A stretch of DNA of 64,000 nucleotides, from the NCBI GenBank assembly GCA_016713735.1, contig JADJOP010000011.1, forward strand, positions 62,001 through 126,000, written 5' to 3'. Positions 24,356 through 33,666 of this stretch are shown one piece after another (positions within the stretch are counted from its first letter, which is position 1; the number at the start of each line of letters is the position of its first letter). Origin of the DNA: Bryobacterales bacterium (GTDB taxonomy: Bacteria; Acidobacteriota; Terriglobia; Bryobacterales; Bryobacteraceae). The position numbers and the translations under genes are program-made. The notes under the pieces were generated by a model. It was given only the letters and a program-made list of their open reading frames with translations. It ran no database searches and had not been told where the DNA came from.

Positions 24356-25615
24356 ATGAATAGACGCCGTCTGTTGCAGACCGCGATGGGTGCTGTTGCG
24401 TTCCCCTACATTGCGCGTCCCGCCGTACGCGGGGCCAATGATCGTCTCCAAATTGGGTTTATTGGCGTAGGTGGCCGCGCCAAATGGCTCATGAAAAACG
24501 AGCTCTTCGCCGGAGCCGACATCACCGCCGTCGCCGATTGCTGGCAGCAGCGGCTCGATGAAGCCGTCACCCTCCGCCCGGAAGGCTCCAAATGGGCCAA
24601 GTTTGACGACTACCGACAGATGCTCGACTCCACCAAGCTCGACGCTGTCTTCGTCGAGACGCCCACCCACTCCCGCGCCCTCATCTGCCTCCAGGCCATG
24701 CAGGCCGGCCTCGACGTCTACGCCGAAAAGCCGGTCAGCCTCACCATCGAAGAGGGACAGGTGCTGGTACGCGCCGCCCGCCGCTATAAGCGCATCGTTC
24801 AGGCCGGCACGCAGCAGCGCTCCATGCCCATCAATATGTATGCCAGCAAGCTCGTGCGTGAAGGCAAAATCGGCAAGGTGAAGGAGGTCATCGTCTGCAA
24901 CTTCCTCGCCCCCAGGGTTTGGCAGGACCTGCCCGGCGAGACGATGCCCGCCGGCCTGAATTGGGAGCAGTGGGTCAACCAAACCGAAATGCGGCCCTAT
25001 CATTCCAAGATGCACCGCGGCTGGATGCCCTGGCGCGACTACGATGGCGGCGGCCAGTCCTGGGGCGTCTCCGGCTGGGGCACGCATTCGCTCGACCAGG
25101 TGCAGACCGCCCTTGGCACCGACCTCACCGGCCCCGTCGAGATCATCCTCGAACCCAAGAAGCCCGGCACGGCCATGCCCGACGTCCCGGTAACGCTGCG
25201 CTATGCCAACGGCACGCTCGTGAAACTGGAGCAGGAGAAGATCAACGACCACCAGCAGCTCGGCGGCATCTTCGCCGGCAGCAACGGCAAGCTCCAAATC
25301 ATCCGCGGCGATTTCCTGCCTGAAGATCCGGCCCTGAAGAAGGACGCCCCGCCCGTGTTGCCCGAAGGCCCGGGTGAGAACGCCGCCCACCTCGCCGACT
25401 TCTTCGAGTGCGTCCGCTCGCGCCGCCGCCCCAACGCCGACGTCGAAATCGCACACCGCTCCACCAGCGTCTGCCAGCTCATCAACATCGCCCGCGAACT
25501 GAACCGGTCGCTGAAGTGGGACCCCAAGGCCGAGCGTTTCCCCAACGACGCCGAGGCCAACGTGCTCCGCGCCCGTACCCGCCGCAAGGGTTTTGATCTG
25601 CCGAAAATTGGATGA
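24356..25615 (+). CDS. Tat-exported Gfo/Idh/MocA-family oxidoreductase
   Basis: 419 residues from ATG 24356, with GGGAGG 8 bases upstream. MNRRRLLQTAMGAVAF is a twin-arginine signal. The Rossmann domain begins LQIGFIGVGGRAKWLM, then DITAVADCW and VFVETPTHSRALICLQAMQA. The family EKP motif is YAEKPVSLT and a likely catalytic His lies in SGWGTHSLDQVQ. Exported relatives keep a tightly bound NAD(P) and oxidise or isomerise sugars. It sits 31 bases downstream of DUF1080 on the same strand, so probably one transcript. A role in 3-ketoglycoside metabolism is inferred. Confidence 0.87.
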   Translation: MNRRRLLQTAMGAVAFPYIARPAVRGANDRLQIGFIGVGGRAKWLMKNELFAGADITAVADCWQQRLDEAVTLRPEGSKWAKFDDYRQMLDSTKLDAVFVETPTHSRALICLQAMQAGLDVYAEKPVSLTIEEGQVLVRAARRYKRIVQAGTQQRSMPINMYASKLVREGKIGKVKEVIVCNFLAPRVWQDLPGETMPAGLNWEQWVNQTEMRPYHSKMHRGWMPWRDYDGGGQSWGVSGWGTHSLDQVQTALGTDLTGPVEIILEPKKPGTAMPDVPVTLRYANGTLVKLEQEKINDHQQLGGIFAGSNGKLQIIRGDFLPEDPALKKDAPPVLPEGPGENAAHLADFFECVRSRRRPNADVEIAHRSTSVCQLINIARELNRSLKWDPKAERFPNDAEANVLRARTRRKGFDLPKIG

Positions 25616-25675
25616 GCGGGCCGATTTGGCGCGCCGGTGGGCGGCCACCCCCCGCATCGGAGATAATGGGAGAGC

Positions 25676-26482
25676 TTGGATCTTGAAAAGACGCTACTCC
25701 GGAAGGTCGGCGAGGCCATCCAGCGGTTCCAGATGATCCGCGACGGTGATCGCGTGGCGGTCGCTTTCTCCGGCGGGAAGGATTCCTTCACGCTGTTGGA
25801 AGCCCTGCTGCTGCTCGCCAAACGCGCGCCCGTGGACTTCACGGTTTGCGCGTTCACCATTGAACAGGGGAAATTTCTCCGCCCGATTCAACCAATTGGC
25901 GAATTCCTCCGCGAGCGCGGCGTGGAGTGGACCTACTATCGCGATCAGCCGAGCCACCGCCTGCTCGACGAGCAGCCTGACCACGGCTGCGACCTCTGCA
26001 GCCGTTACCGCCGCCGCGCCGTCTATGAGGTCGTCAACGGCCTCGGCGCCAACGTGATCGCCTTCGGCCACACCGCCGACGACTTCGTCGAGTCGTTCCT
26101 GCGCAACGCCATGTTCACCGGCCGCCTCAGCGCGCTGCCGCCGGTCACCATGTCCAGCGATCGCGACTTCCGCCTCATCCGCCCGTTGTGTTTCGTCAAG
26201 GAAGAGATCACCACCGCCTGGGCCGCCCAGTCCGGCGCGCCCATCGTGCCCTGCGGCTGTTCGCAGAAAACAGGTACGGTGCGCCGCAAACTGCGCGACC
26301 TCTTCGCCGATCTCGAAAAAGAGCATCCGCACCTGCGGGAAACGATGTTGAGCGCCATGGGCAACCTGCAGCCGGACCGGCTGCTCGACCCGCGCTTCCT
26401 GGATCCCGGCCTTTTGCCCGGCGAGGCCCCGGCCCCGCAACCGAAGGAGGCGGAACTGTTTCCGATATTCACCGAATCGTAA
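25676..26482 (+). CDS. ttcA: TtcA-like tRNA 2-thiocytidine synthetase
   Basis: 268 residues. The PP-loop motif SGGKDS is at 32-37. Cysteines C105/C108 (HGCDLCSRYRRR) and C193/C195 (IVPCGCSQKTG) match the [4Fe-4S]-coordinating cysteines of TtcA. FGHTADDFVESFLRNAMFTG is the conserved ATP-pyrophosphatase segment. The enzyme thiolates C32 of certain tRNAs using ATP. The start is TTG 25676 after GGGAG; no ATG upstream is usable. Sulfur could come from the desulfurase at 44.3 kb, also needed by MnmA. Confidence 0.88.
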   Translation: MDLEKTLLRKVGEAIQRFQMIRDGDRVAVAFSGGKDSFTLLEALLLLAKRAPVDFTVCAFTIEQGKFLRPIQPIGEFLRERGVEWTYYRDQPSHRLLDEQPDHGCDLCSRYRRRAVYEVVNGLGANVIAFGHTADDFVESFLRNAMFTGRLSALPPVTMSSDRDFRLIRPLCFVKEEITTAWAAQSGAPIVPCGCSQKTGTVRRKLRDLFADLEKEHPHLRETMLSAMGNLQPDRLLDPRFLDPGLLPGEAPAPQPKEAELFPIFTES

Positions 26483-26575
26483 CAGTACTGTCGCACAAAC
26501 CCAGTTGACCCATTGCAAGCAGACTGAGAAGATGGAAAGTCCTGTCCAGGCCGCAAAACGAGCCTACCCACACGT

Positions 26576-27190
26576 ATGAGATTCCTGCCCCGCGAAGAAA
26601 AGTTCTACGCTGACTTTCTGAAACAAGCCCATTTGATCCAGGAAGCCGTCGGCGTGTTGGATGAAGGTGCTAAGAAAGGGAACTCGCACATGGTGGCCGC
26701 GGCCGCCAAGTTGCGCGAAATCGAATCGCGCGGCGACGAGATTATCCACGATATCTTCACCCGTCTGAATCAGACCTTCCTCACACCGCTTGACCCGGAA
26801 GACATCCACAGCCTCGCCTCGCACCTGGACAACGTCCTCGATTGCGTTGAGGAGTCGGCCTACCGCATCTCGGCCTACCCCCTGGAGCCGATCCCCGAGC
26901 CGGTGTTGAAGCTCACCTCCATCCTCGTCCAACTCGCCGCCGAACTGACCCACGCCTTTGAGGCCCTCGGCCACGACAAACAGATTCTCCCGCACTGCAT
27001 CGAAATCAACCGGCTGGAGAACGAAGCCGATATCGTCTACCGCACGGCTGTCGCCGAGTTGTTTCAAACGGAAACCAACGCCATCGAGTTGATCAAGCGC
27101 AAGGAAGTCTACGAAGTGCTTGAGAAGGCCTCCGACTTCTGTGAAGACGTCGCCGACGCCCTGCAAGAAGTAGTCGTCAAGAACAGCTAA
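26576..27190 (+). CDS. DUF47 / PhoU-like phosphate transport regulator
   Basis: 204 residues, mostly helical: MRFLPREEKFYADFLKQAHL, REIESRGDEIIHDIFTRLNQ, FLTPLDPEDIHSLASHLDNV, NRLENEADIVYRTAVAEL and VYEVLEKASDFCEDVADAL. These are the landmark helices of DUF47 (PhoU-like) proteins, including the acidic ExxxD metal-binding motifs. DUF47 genes almost always precede a PiT phosphate transporter and are thought to gate it. Exactly that arrangement is seen here with only 4 bp between the genes. Confidence 0.92.
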   Translation: MRFLPREEKFYADFLKQAHLIQEAVGVLDEGAKKGNSHMVAAAAKLREIESRGDEIIHDIFTRLNQTFLTPLDPEDIHSLASHLDNVLDCVEESAYRISAYPLEPIPEPVLKLTSILVQLAAELTHAFEALGHDKQILPHCIEINRLENEADIVYRTAVAELFQTETNAIELIKRKEVYEVLEKASDFCEDVADALQEVVVKNS

Positions 27191-27194
27191 GCGC

Positions 27195-28193
27195 ATGGAC
27201 TCCTCAACGATTCTGGTGATCCTGGTCATCTTCGTTGCGTTGACCTTCGACTACATCAACGGTTTTCACGACGCCGCCAACGCCATCGCCACCGTGGTCG
27301 CCACGCGCGTGCTCACGCCGTTCCAAGCGGTTGCCTGGGCCGCCTGGTGGAACTTCGCTTCCGCCTTCACCTTCGGCACGGGCGTGGCCAGCACAGTCGG
27401 CAGCGGACTCGTGGATCTGAATAAGATCGATCAGTTGACCTTCCTTGCCGCCCTGTTCGGCGCCATCGTCTGGGATCTCATCACCTGGTATTACGGCCTG
27501 CCTTCCAGTTCCTCCCACGCCCTCATCGGCGGACTCGCCGGTGCGGCCATTGCCAAGGCCGGTTTCGCTGCCATCATCTGGGGACAGAAGTGGCTCATGA
27601 CGCTGCTCTTCATCCTGATCGCTCCGCTGCTCGGCCTGGCCCTGGCCTGGTTGCTGATGATCATCGTCTACTGGCTCTTCCGCAAGTCATCGCCCAAAAA
27701 GATGGATAAGTGGTTCCGCTGGCTGCAGTTGCTTTCTTCGGGCATTTTCAGTTATTCCCACGGCACCAACGACGCGCAAAAAACCATGGGCATCATCACC
27801 GGCGCCATGGTCACAGCCGGCTGGATGAAGACGTTTGAAGTCCCCGTCTGGGTCATCCTCGCTGCCCACGCCGCCATCGCTCTCGGCACCATGAGCGGCG
27901 GCTGGCGCATCATCCACACCATGGGCGGGCGGCTGACCCGGCTCAAACCCCGCAGCGGCTTCTGCGCCGAAACCGCCGCCGCGATTTCGATTCTCTTCTC
28001 CACCGAATTGAAGATGCCAGTTTCGACCACGCACACCGTCACCGGCGCCATCGCCGGCGTCGGCTCCATCCAGCGCTTCAAAGCCGTGCGCTGGGGCGTG
28101 GCCACCAACATCATCTGGGCCTGGGTGCTCACCATCCCCGCCGCCGCGCTGGTCGGCTGGCTCACCATGCACTTCATTGAGTTGTTCCGTTAG
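27195..28193 (+). CDS. pit: PiT-family inorganic phosphate transporter
   Basis: 332 residues with about ten membrane helices. The two inverted PiT repeats are evident: FDYINGFHDAANAIATVVAT in the N half and IFSYSHGTNDAQKTMGIITG in the C half. GLPSSSSHALIGGLAGAA and MPVSTTHTVTGAIAGVG are the paired serine/histidine loops. The transporter moves phosphate (or metal-phosphate) with H+ or Na+ across the inner membrane. It is coupled to the preceding DUF47 regulator. It is convergent, with a 6-bp gap, to the next gene. Confidence 0.94.
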   Translation: MDSSTILVILVIFVALTFDYINGFHDAANAIATVVATRVLTPFQAVAWAAWWNFASAFTFGTGVASTVGSGLVDLNKIDQLTFLAALFGAIVWDLITWYYGLPSSSSHALIGGLAGAAIAKAGFAAIIWGQKWLMTLLFILIAPLLGLALAWLLMIIVYWLFRKSSPKKMDKWFRWLQLLSSGIFSYSHGTNDAQKTMGIITGAMVTAGWMKTFEVPVWVILAAHAAIALGTMSGGWRIIHTMGGRLTRLKPRSGFCAETAAAISILFSTELKMPVSTTHTVTGAIAGVGSIQRFKAVRWGVATNIIWAWVLTIPAAALVGWLTMHFIELFR

Positions 28194-28199
28194 GACCAG

Positions 28200-29057
28200 C
28201 TACCGCCCGTCGCGCTTCATCCGCGCGCGCAGCTCCTGGTAGAACGGATCGTCGGCCAGACGCTGCTCGATCGCTTTTCGCGTCCCCGCCACGTCTTCGT
28301 AGGGATACCGGCTTTCGTGGATGCTCCACGCCTCGCTGTCCCTGCCGGCGTAGAGGTAGTGGAGGACGAGCCCGGTCACTTGTCCGCCAAGTTCCTCATA
28401 TAAGCCGCCAGCGGCCAGGTGCTGCTGCAAGGTGGGCAGGCTCTGGAAAGTCTTACTGTAGCCTTCCTTCAGATAAGGGAAAAGCAGGTCATTCGCGGGC
28501 TCATACCGCTGTGTGGCCCGGTTAAAGCGAAACCATGCCTGAGGTCGAGGGGAGTTGGCGTAGCTTCCACCGAAGTAGTCAAACGTTGTCGGGGCGAAAT
28601 GCAGTTCAGGCACGCCATCACCATCCAGGTCCACCACTTCGGAAAGGCCGTCGAAGTGGAAGCGCTTTGTGTCCAGCAGCACACCCAAAGAAGGTCGCGT
28701 TCCGAGCACCCAATGGTAGTGGCAACACTTGCTTCCACCGGACCAGAGGCGGATGACGACTTGCGGGCGGTCTCCTGGAATCAACTGATGGAATGCGAAC
28801 TGAAGATGGCGAAGGATTGGCGTCCCAAAGAAGCCATATCCCTGCAGGTGCTGCGAGTACCCCGCAAAGATCCGGTGCATCACCTTCCCGGCCCGCCTAA
28901 CCTCGACCACCCACTCCCCCTCCGCCAACCGCACCAGCCGTTGGAACCGGTAGCCGTCCTGCTCCACCACATCGAGCGATGCCTCGAACCGGATCGGCTC
29001 CTCCGCCCACAAAGCAAAAGCGGACAGCAGCGCCACGCACGCCACTGTCCGCTTCAT
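28200..29057 (-). CDS. Exported protein of unknown function with a calcium-loop-like motif
   Basis: 285 residues, signal peptide MKRTVACVALLSAFALWAEE. The mid-region has a Cys pair in WSGGSKCCHYHWVLG and a VVDLDGDGVPELHFAPTT segment resembling the aspartate-rich loops of FG-GAP or dockerin-type calcium sites. The C-terminus is helical (GTRKAIEQRLADDPFYQEL). I do not recognise a family. It lies between the convergent pit gene and the TolC gene, same strand as tolC with 16 bp between, so it may be cotranscribed with it. Confidence 0.65.
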   Translation of the reverse strand: MKRTVACVALLSAFALWAEEPIRFEASLDVVEQDGYRFQRLVRLAEGEWVVEVRRAGKVMHRIFAGYSQHLQGYGFFGTPILRHLQFAFHQLIPGDRPQVVIRLWSGGSKCCHYHWVLGTRPSLGVLLDTKRFHFDGLSEVVDLDGDGVPELHFAPTTFDYFGGSYANSPRPQAWFRFNRATQRYEPANDLLFPYLKEGYSKTFQSLPTLQQHLAAGGLYEELGGQVTGLVLHYLYAGRDSEAWSIHESRYPYEDVAGTRKAIEQRLADDPFYQELRARMKRDGR

Positions 29058-29073
29058 GTTCGATATCCCGCCC

Positions 29074-31038
29074 TTACCGCGTCGCGCCTTCCGGCGGCAG
29101 CGCGCTCGGCCCCTGGCTCACCCGGCCCGCCATGGCTTCGGTGAGGTTGATGTTGTTGTTCTTCAGCGTCAACCCCATCACGCGCTGTAATTCCACTTCG
29201 GCCTTCGCATAGGAACCCAGCGCCACCACCTCATTGGCCTGTGCCTGCGCCAAGTCGCGCTGATACTGAATCACGAAGAACACGGTCGAAGCGCCGAGCG
29301 CATACTTCTTCTGCTCGGCCTCAAGCGTCTGCTCCTGCAACACGCGCTCCTTCTGCGCCGCGTTGAAGCGCGCCCGCGCCTGCTGCAGGGCGATCATGGC
29401 GTTGCTGATGTCCACGCGCAACTGGTTCAACTGCTTCTGCTGCTGCAACTCCGACTGCCGCAGGTTCAGCGTGTCCAGCGTCATGTCGGCCTGCGCTGAA
29501 CGGTTGCGGATGGGAATGTTCAACTGGAAGCCCACCGAGTAATCCGGAAAATTGCGCCGGAACAGCTGCCCCAACACGCGCCCGTAGTTGCCCACGAAGA
29601 ACGGATCAACGCGGTCAGGAACCGGAGGCCGCCCGCCCGGCAGCGGCAGCATGTTGCCCGTGCCCGCCAGGCCGTTGTTCTGCAGGTTGGCCTGAATGTC
29701 GAGCGACGGCAGCAATTGGCTGCGGCTGCCCTTCAGGCCGATCTTGGCGTTCTCGATGTTGATGCGCGTCTGCTCCAGGTCAGGCCGGTTCTGCATCGCC
29801 TCGTCATACAGATCCTTGAGCGGGCTCACCGGTTCGCTCTCCGGCAGCTTGATCTTGTCCATCGGCACAATGCGCGCCTCGGCGATGGTCGGGCTCAACA
29901 CACCCGTGCGGCTCAGCGCGTTCTTCAGAATCGTCTCCTGCTGCAGCAGCACGGTCTCCGATTGCAGCAACTCCTGCTGCCGCCGCGCCACCTGCGCCTC
30001 GGCGCTCACAATCTCAATCGGAGCCAGCGTGCCGATCTCCACCTGCTTCTTGTTGTCCTCATACAGCTTCTGCGCCAGCGCCAGGGCCTGCTGCTTCACT
30101 TTCAGATCTTCATTGAAGCTCACCAGGTCCCAATACAGGTTCTGCACGGCGCTCACGGTGGTGATCAGCTGCAACTGAAACTGCAGGTCGCTCACCTTCA
30201 TATTGTTCTTGGCGATGCGGATGTTGCGGTTGTTCACGGATATGCCGAAGCCCTGCAGCAGGCGCTGGCTCACCTGCAACTGGAAGTTGCCGCTGCGCGA
30301 AGGGTTGATGTCGTTCAACGGGTTGTTCGAGCTGACGCCGGTCATGTTCCAGCCCAGGCTGGCCGTGGTGCCCGTGAGCCAGCTCTTCTGCACCGCGTTG
30401 CTGAAGTTCTGCGAGTTAAACGCGATGGCCGTGAGGCCCGTGGTGATGGTGTTCGATTGCGGCCGCGTCGAGTGGCCAAAGCTCATCGTGCTCACCCACA
30501 CCGGGTCGAGGTTCTGCAGCGCCGTACCGGTGGCCGTGATCACCGTGCCGCCCGTGCCGCCGCTGGCCCCGCCGCCGCCCGCTCCGCTGGCGCCCGTTGC
30601 GCCGCTGCCGCCGCCCGTGCCGCCCGTGGAACTGCCGATGGCCTGGCTCTGCGCGCTCTGCGCTCCCTGCTGAATCGTCGGCGGAACGCCGCGCAACAAG
30701 CCGCCCGCCAGGGCGCGCTGCAAGCTCGCCTGCGAGATCATCGGCCCGTAGCGCTGCAACTCCACGTCGAGGTTGTTCTCGATCGCCAGCGCAATGGCGT
30801 CCTGCAGCGTCAAATACAGCCGCCCGGCCCGCAGCAACGATTCCAACCGGCCCGAATTGCCCAGCCGGATCGGTTCGATATCCACTTCCCGGTAAGGACG
30901 AGTCACCTTGTCCAAGAAGCTGTTGCGCTCATAGATCGGCGCCTGTGTGTTCATCTGGGTCTGCTGCTGGGCCGGCAAAAGGCCCCCTACAAGCAACATG
31001 CTACAGAGGATTGAAACAAAAGAGCGAAGAGTGGTCAT
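29074..31038 (-). CDS. TolC-family outer-membrane channel with Gly-rich insertion
   Basis: 654 residues from ATG 31038. The signal peptide is FVSILCSMLLVGGLLPAQ. Conserved outer-membrane efflux segments: YLTLQDAIALAIENNLDVEL, NLYWDLVSFNEDLKVKQQAL, AEAQVARRQQELLQSE, NRPDLEQTRINIENAKIGLK, FQLNIPIRNRSAQADM and ARARFNAAQKERVLQEQTLE. An unusual Gly/Ser/Thr/Ala-only stretch covers about residues 135-165, between the first helices and the first strand. TolC proteins form trimeric channels for RND, MFS or ABC exporters. No pump or adaptor gene is adjacent. Confidence 0.9.
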   Translation of the reverse strand: MTTLRSFVSILCSMLLVGGLLPAQQQTQMNTQAPIYERNSFLDKVTRPYREVDIEPIRLGNSGRLESLLRAGRLYLTLQDAIALAIENNLDVELQRYGPMISQASLQRALAGGLLRGVPPTIQQGAQSAQSQAIGSSTGGTGGGSGATGASGAGGGGASGGTGGTVITATGTALQNLDPVWVSTMSFGHSTRPQSNTITTGLTAIAFNSQNFSNAVQKSWLTGTTASLGWNMTGVSSNNPLNDINPSRSGNFQLQVSQRLLQGFGISVNNRNIRIAKNNMKVSDLQFQLQLITTVSAVQNLYWDLVSFNEDLKVKQQALALAQKLYEDNKKQVEIGTLAPIEIVSAEAQVARRQQELLQSETVLLQQETILKNALSRTGVLSPTIAEARIVPMDKIKLPESEPVSPLKDLYDEAMQNRPDLEQTRINIENAKIGLKGSRSQLLPSLDIQANLQNNGLAGTGNMLPLPGGRPPVPDRVDPFFVGNYGRVLGQLFRRNFPDYSVGFQLNIPIRNRSAQADMTLDTLNLRQSELQQQKQLNQLRVDISNAMIALQQARARFNAAQKERVLQEQTLEAEQKKYALGASTVFFVIQYQRDLAQAQANEVVALGSYAKAEVELQRVMGLTLKNNNINLTEAMAGRVSQGPSALPPEGATR

Positions 31039-31175
31039 GAATCCCTGTTTCCTTATACGAGCGAACCCCGGCCAGCGCTTCGGTGGCGCTGCCCGGTTCG
31101 AGCTCCGGAGCGCACCGGCCAAGCTAACCCGGCGTGGCAGGCTACTGCGAATCTAGACGAGGCAGATGGGGGCAA

Positions 31176-31203
31176 TTGTTCCCTGAATTTTCAATGGTAT
31201 AGT
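31176..31203 (+). promoter_or_regulatory. Probable sigma-70-type promoter of truA
   Basis: TTGTTC at 31176-31181 and TATAGT at 31198-31203 are separated by 16 bp and resemble -35/-10 boxes. Transcription would start near 31210, leaving a ~35-base leader to the truA ATG. It lies in the 207-bp gap between the divergent tolC and truA genes, which otherwise shows no recognisable element. Confidence 0.45.
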
Positions 31204-31245
31204 AAGGCTTTCCTGGCGGGCAACGGCCCCCAGCGCGCTTTTCGC

Positions 31246-32091
31246 ATGAACATCCGTCCACCGCGCCGCATCCGCGCGAACATCTCCTATGATGGCACGG
31301 ACTTCCACGGCTGGCAGGTGCAACCCGGCCTGGCTACCATTCAAGGCACTTTGGAAGCGGCGCTGAGCGCTATCGAGGGCGCGCCCGTCCAGGTCACCGG
31401 TTCCGGCCGCACCGACTCGGGCGTCCATGCCCTGGCCCAAACCGCCGCCTTCACCCTCGCCAACCGCATTCCGCTCGACAACCTCCGCCGGGCCTTGAAC
31501 AACCTGCTTCCGCACGCCATTCGCGCCGCCGATCTTGTTGAAACTGAATTCCATTTCCATCCGCGCTATCACGCCCTCGCCAAGACCTATGAGTACCGCA
31601 TCTGGCGGGCCGAAATCTGTTCCCCGTTCGAACGGAGATACACCCACCACCATCCGTACCCGCTCTTTCTTCCGGCGATGATTCGGCTCGCTGCGTTACT
31701 CCGTGGCACACACGATTTCAGCGCCTTCGCCGCCTCAGATGACAAAGATGAGCTCGGCCTGTCCAAAGTTCGCACCATTTTCGACTCCGAACTGCTCGAG
31801 CAGCCCCATCAGCTCCTCTACCGCGTTCGCGGCAACGGCTTCCTCAAGCACATGGTTCGTAACATTGTGGGAGCGCTTCTCGAGGCAGGAAAAGGGAATC
31901 TGGATGAGCGGGCACTTTTGGACGCTCTGCGGCCCGGATATCTCGACAAACCGGGCGCCCGCAGGCCCGGATCACGCGCCCCCGCCTGTGGCCTCTTCCT
32001 GGTCAGCGTGGAGTATCCGGATATCCTATTGAACCCACCGCCACGCCCAGCACACGCGGGTCCGCCGCACCTGGACGAAACGGCGGACTGA
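31246..32091 (+). CDS. truA: tRNA pseudouridine synthase A
   Basis: 281 residues. The catalytic aspartate is D57 in GSGRTDSGVHALAQ. Other TruA landmarks: ISYDGTDFHGWQVQPGLATI, FHPRYHALAKTYEYRIW, HDFSAFAASD and RGNGFLKHMVRNIVGALLEAG. It converts U38-U40 of tRNA anticodon arms to pseudouridine. The normal family end is near CGLFLVSVEYP; here about 20 further residues follow (NPPPRPAHAGPPHLDETAD), read antisense to the 3' end of the neighbouring membrane-protein gene, giving an 89-bp convergent overlap. Confidence 0.94.
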   Translation: MNIRPPRRIRANISYDGTDFHGWQVQPGLATIQGTLEAALSAIEGAPVQVTGSGRTDSGVHALAQTAAFTLANRIPLDNLRRALNNLLPHAIRAADLVETEFHFHPRYHALAKTYEYRIWRAEICSPFERRYTHHHPYPLFLPAMIRLAALLRGTHDFSAFAASDDKDELGLSKVRTIFDSELLEQPHQLLYRVRGNGFLKHMVRNIVGALLEAGKGNLDERALLDALRPGYLDKPGARRPGSRAPACGLFLVSVEYPDILLNPPPRPAHAGPPHLDETAD

Positions 32092-33666
32092 CCTCCAACT
32101 CCACCCTCACCCGCCCTTCCGACTTCGGCTCCACCGTCCAGCCCACCGTCTGCCAGCCCTGCTTGTCGAACACCGCCGTACCGGTGTCCTCGCCATCCAC
32201 GCGCACCCGCACCTGCGACCGCTTCACGGCCTCGATGTACGCCGGGCCGATGTTCACCTTGAGCGCAAACCGCGTCGCACCCGCCGGACGCCGCACTGTG
32301 GCCCAGGCCGACGGCTTTGACCAGCGGTAGCCGCGCTCCTGCTGATACCACCCGTCGCCCAGTTGCCAGAACGGCACGAAACGGCCCATGTCGAGCCGGC
32401 TCAGTTCCGGGTGTTGCGGCGAACGGATGTGCGTGGTCAGCCGCCGCGTGGGCGGTCCCCAGAAAAGCTGCATCACGCTCTTGCCTTCGATGCGCGCGGC
32501 CAGATCGTCGGCTTGAATCGGGATCACGCGCGCCTCGGCCTTCCCCGTGGTCAGCCGGATGGCCCCGCCGATGCCCCACCAGTCGAGCCCTTCCGGATAG
32601 CCGTCGTAGATGTACAGTTCGGGCTCGGCAAGCGCCGGGCCGATGGCCGAGAGCTGTTCGAAGTAGGCGCGGTTGTTGTCGGCCTGCGTCAGTTCCGCGC
32701 GCCGCAACTCGCGCATCCAGACAAAATTGCCCGCCAGCCACAGCGCCAGCAACGGCACCCCCACCTCGGCTTCAGCGCGCAGCCCACGGCCAGGGCCATG
32801 CCCAGCAGCGGAACGTAGAGATACACCGGATTGATCCGTCCCGGCAGCGCCAGCATCGGCGTGAGCATCACCGCGAACCAGGCCGTGCCCCACCAGACCG
32901 CCCTGGGCACGTGCCACCAGAAGATCAGCAGGTACGGCGCGGCGTACCAGAAGTGCGGCAGGTAGGCCCACGTCGTCCTCAGTACGCTCAGCGGCGAAAA
33001 GTTCAGCTTGTAGTCCGGCCCCGCGGCTGTGTTCGCAATCAGGCCTTGCAGTCCGATGCCGAGCGAGGCGGCGAAGTAGGGAATGAGCGTCTTCCAGCGG
33101 CGCTCGCCCACCGTCCACTCCCACAGCAGCAGCACCAACGGCAACAGCACAGCGTGCTCCTTTGACTTGAGGGCGAGCCAAAAGCAGCCAAACGCCAATA
33201 TCCAGCGGTGCATGCTCCACAGCAGCAGCGCCATCAGCGTGAACAACCCGCACAACACGTCGAAGACATACATCGGCCGCCAGAAGGCGCCGAACAGCGC
33301 CATGTGGAACACCCAGAACAGCGCGCCCACGCCCGCCTGCGCGTCACTGGCGCCGGCGCGCCGCATCAACCAGAACAGCAGCAGGGCGTTGATCACATGC
33401 AGCAGTTGAATCGTCGCCACATAGGGCGGAAAGCTCATCCCGAACACCTGTCCCCACAGGTGATACAAGCCATGCCCGGTGGGGCGGAAGTTGTTCGCTG
33501 TGTAGGCCGGTGCAGTCAGCGCGTTCAGGAAGTCCCCGGCCGGCACGGCGCGCGTCCAGGCGAGGTTGTCCAGATCGTCGCCGAAGAAGTAGCTGCGGTA
33601 CGCTCCCCGGTTGGCCACCCAGAACAACGCGGCCAGCAGTGCGGCGATGGCGGCGCGGCGGATCAT
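32003..33666 (-). CDS. Multi-pass membrane protein resembling GT39-type glycosyltransferases, split by a frameshift
   Basis: The N-terminal 60% (start ATG 33666) carries many membrane helices and FFGDDLDNLAWTRAVP, ANNFRPTGHGLYHLWGQVFG and LLHVINALLLFWLMRR, a pattern seen in GT39-like mannosyltransferase relatives. The frame then changes near a run of five C at 32758-32762. The second half continues VPLLALWLAGNFVWMRELRR and ends in a periplasmic-type beta domain (VKRSQVRVRVDGEDTGTAVF). One added base (or two removed) at the run restores a 554-residue protein. Its start overlaps the stop of the upstream dehydratase (ATGA). The function is inferred from topology only. Confidence 0.65.

Noticed and set aside
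31039..31122. Upstream extension of the TolC protein to 31122
   Set aside because: The extra 28 residues precede a clean signal peptide beginning at 31038 and have no signal-like features.
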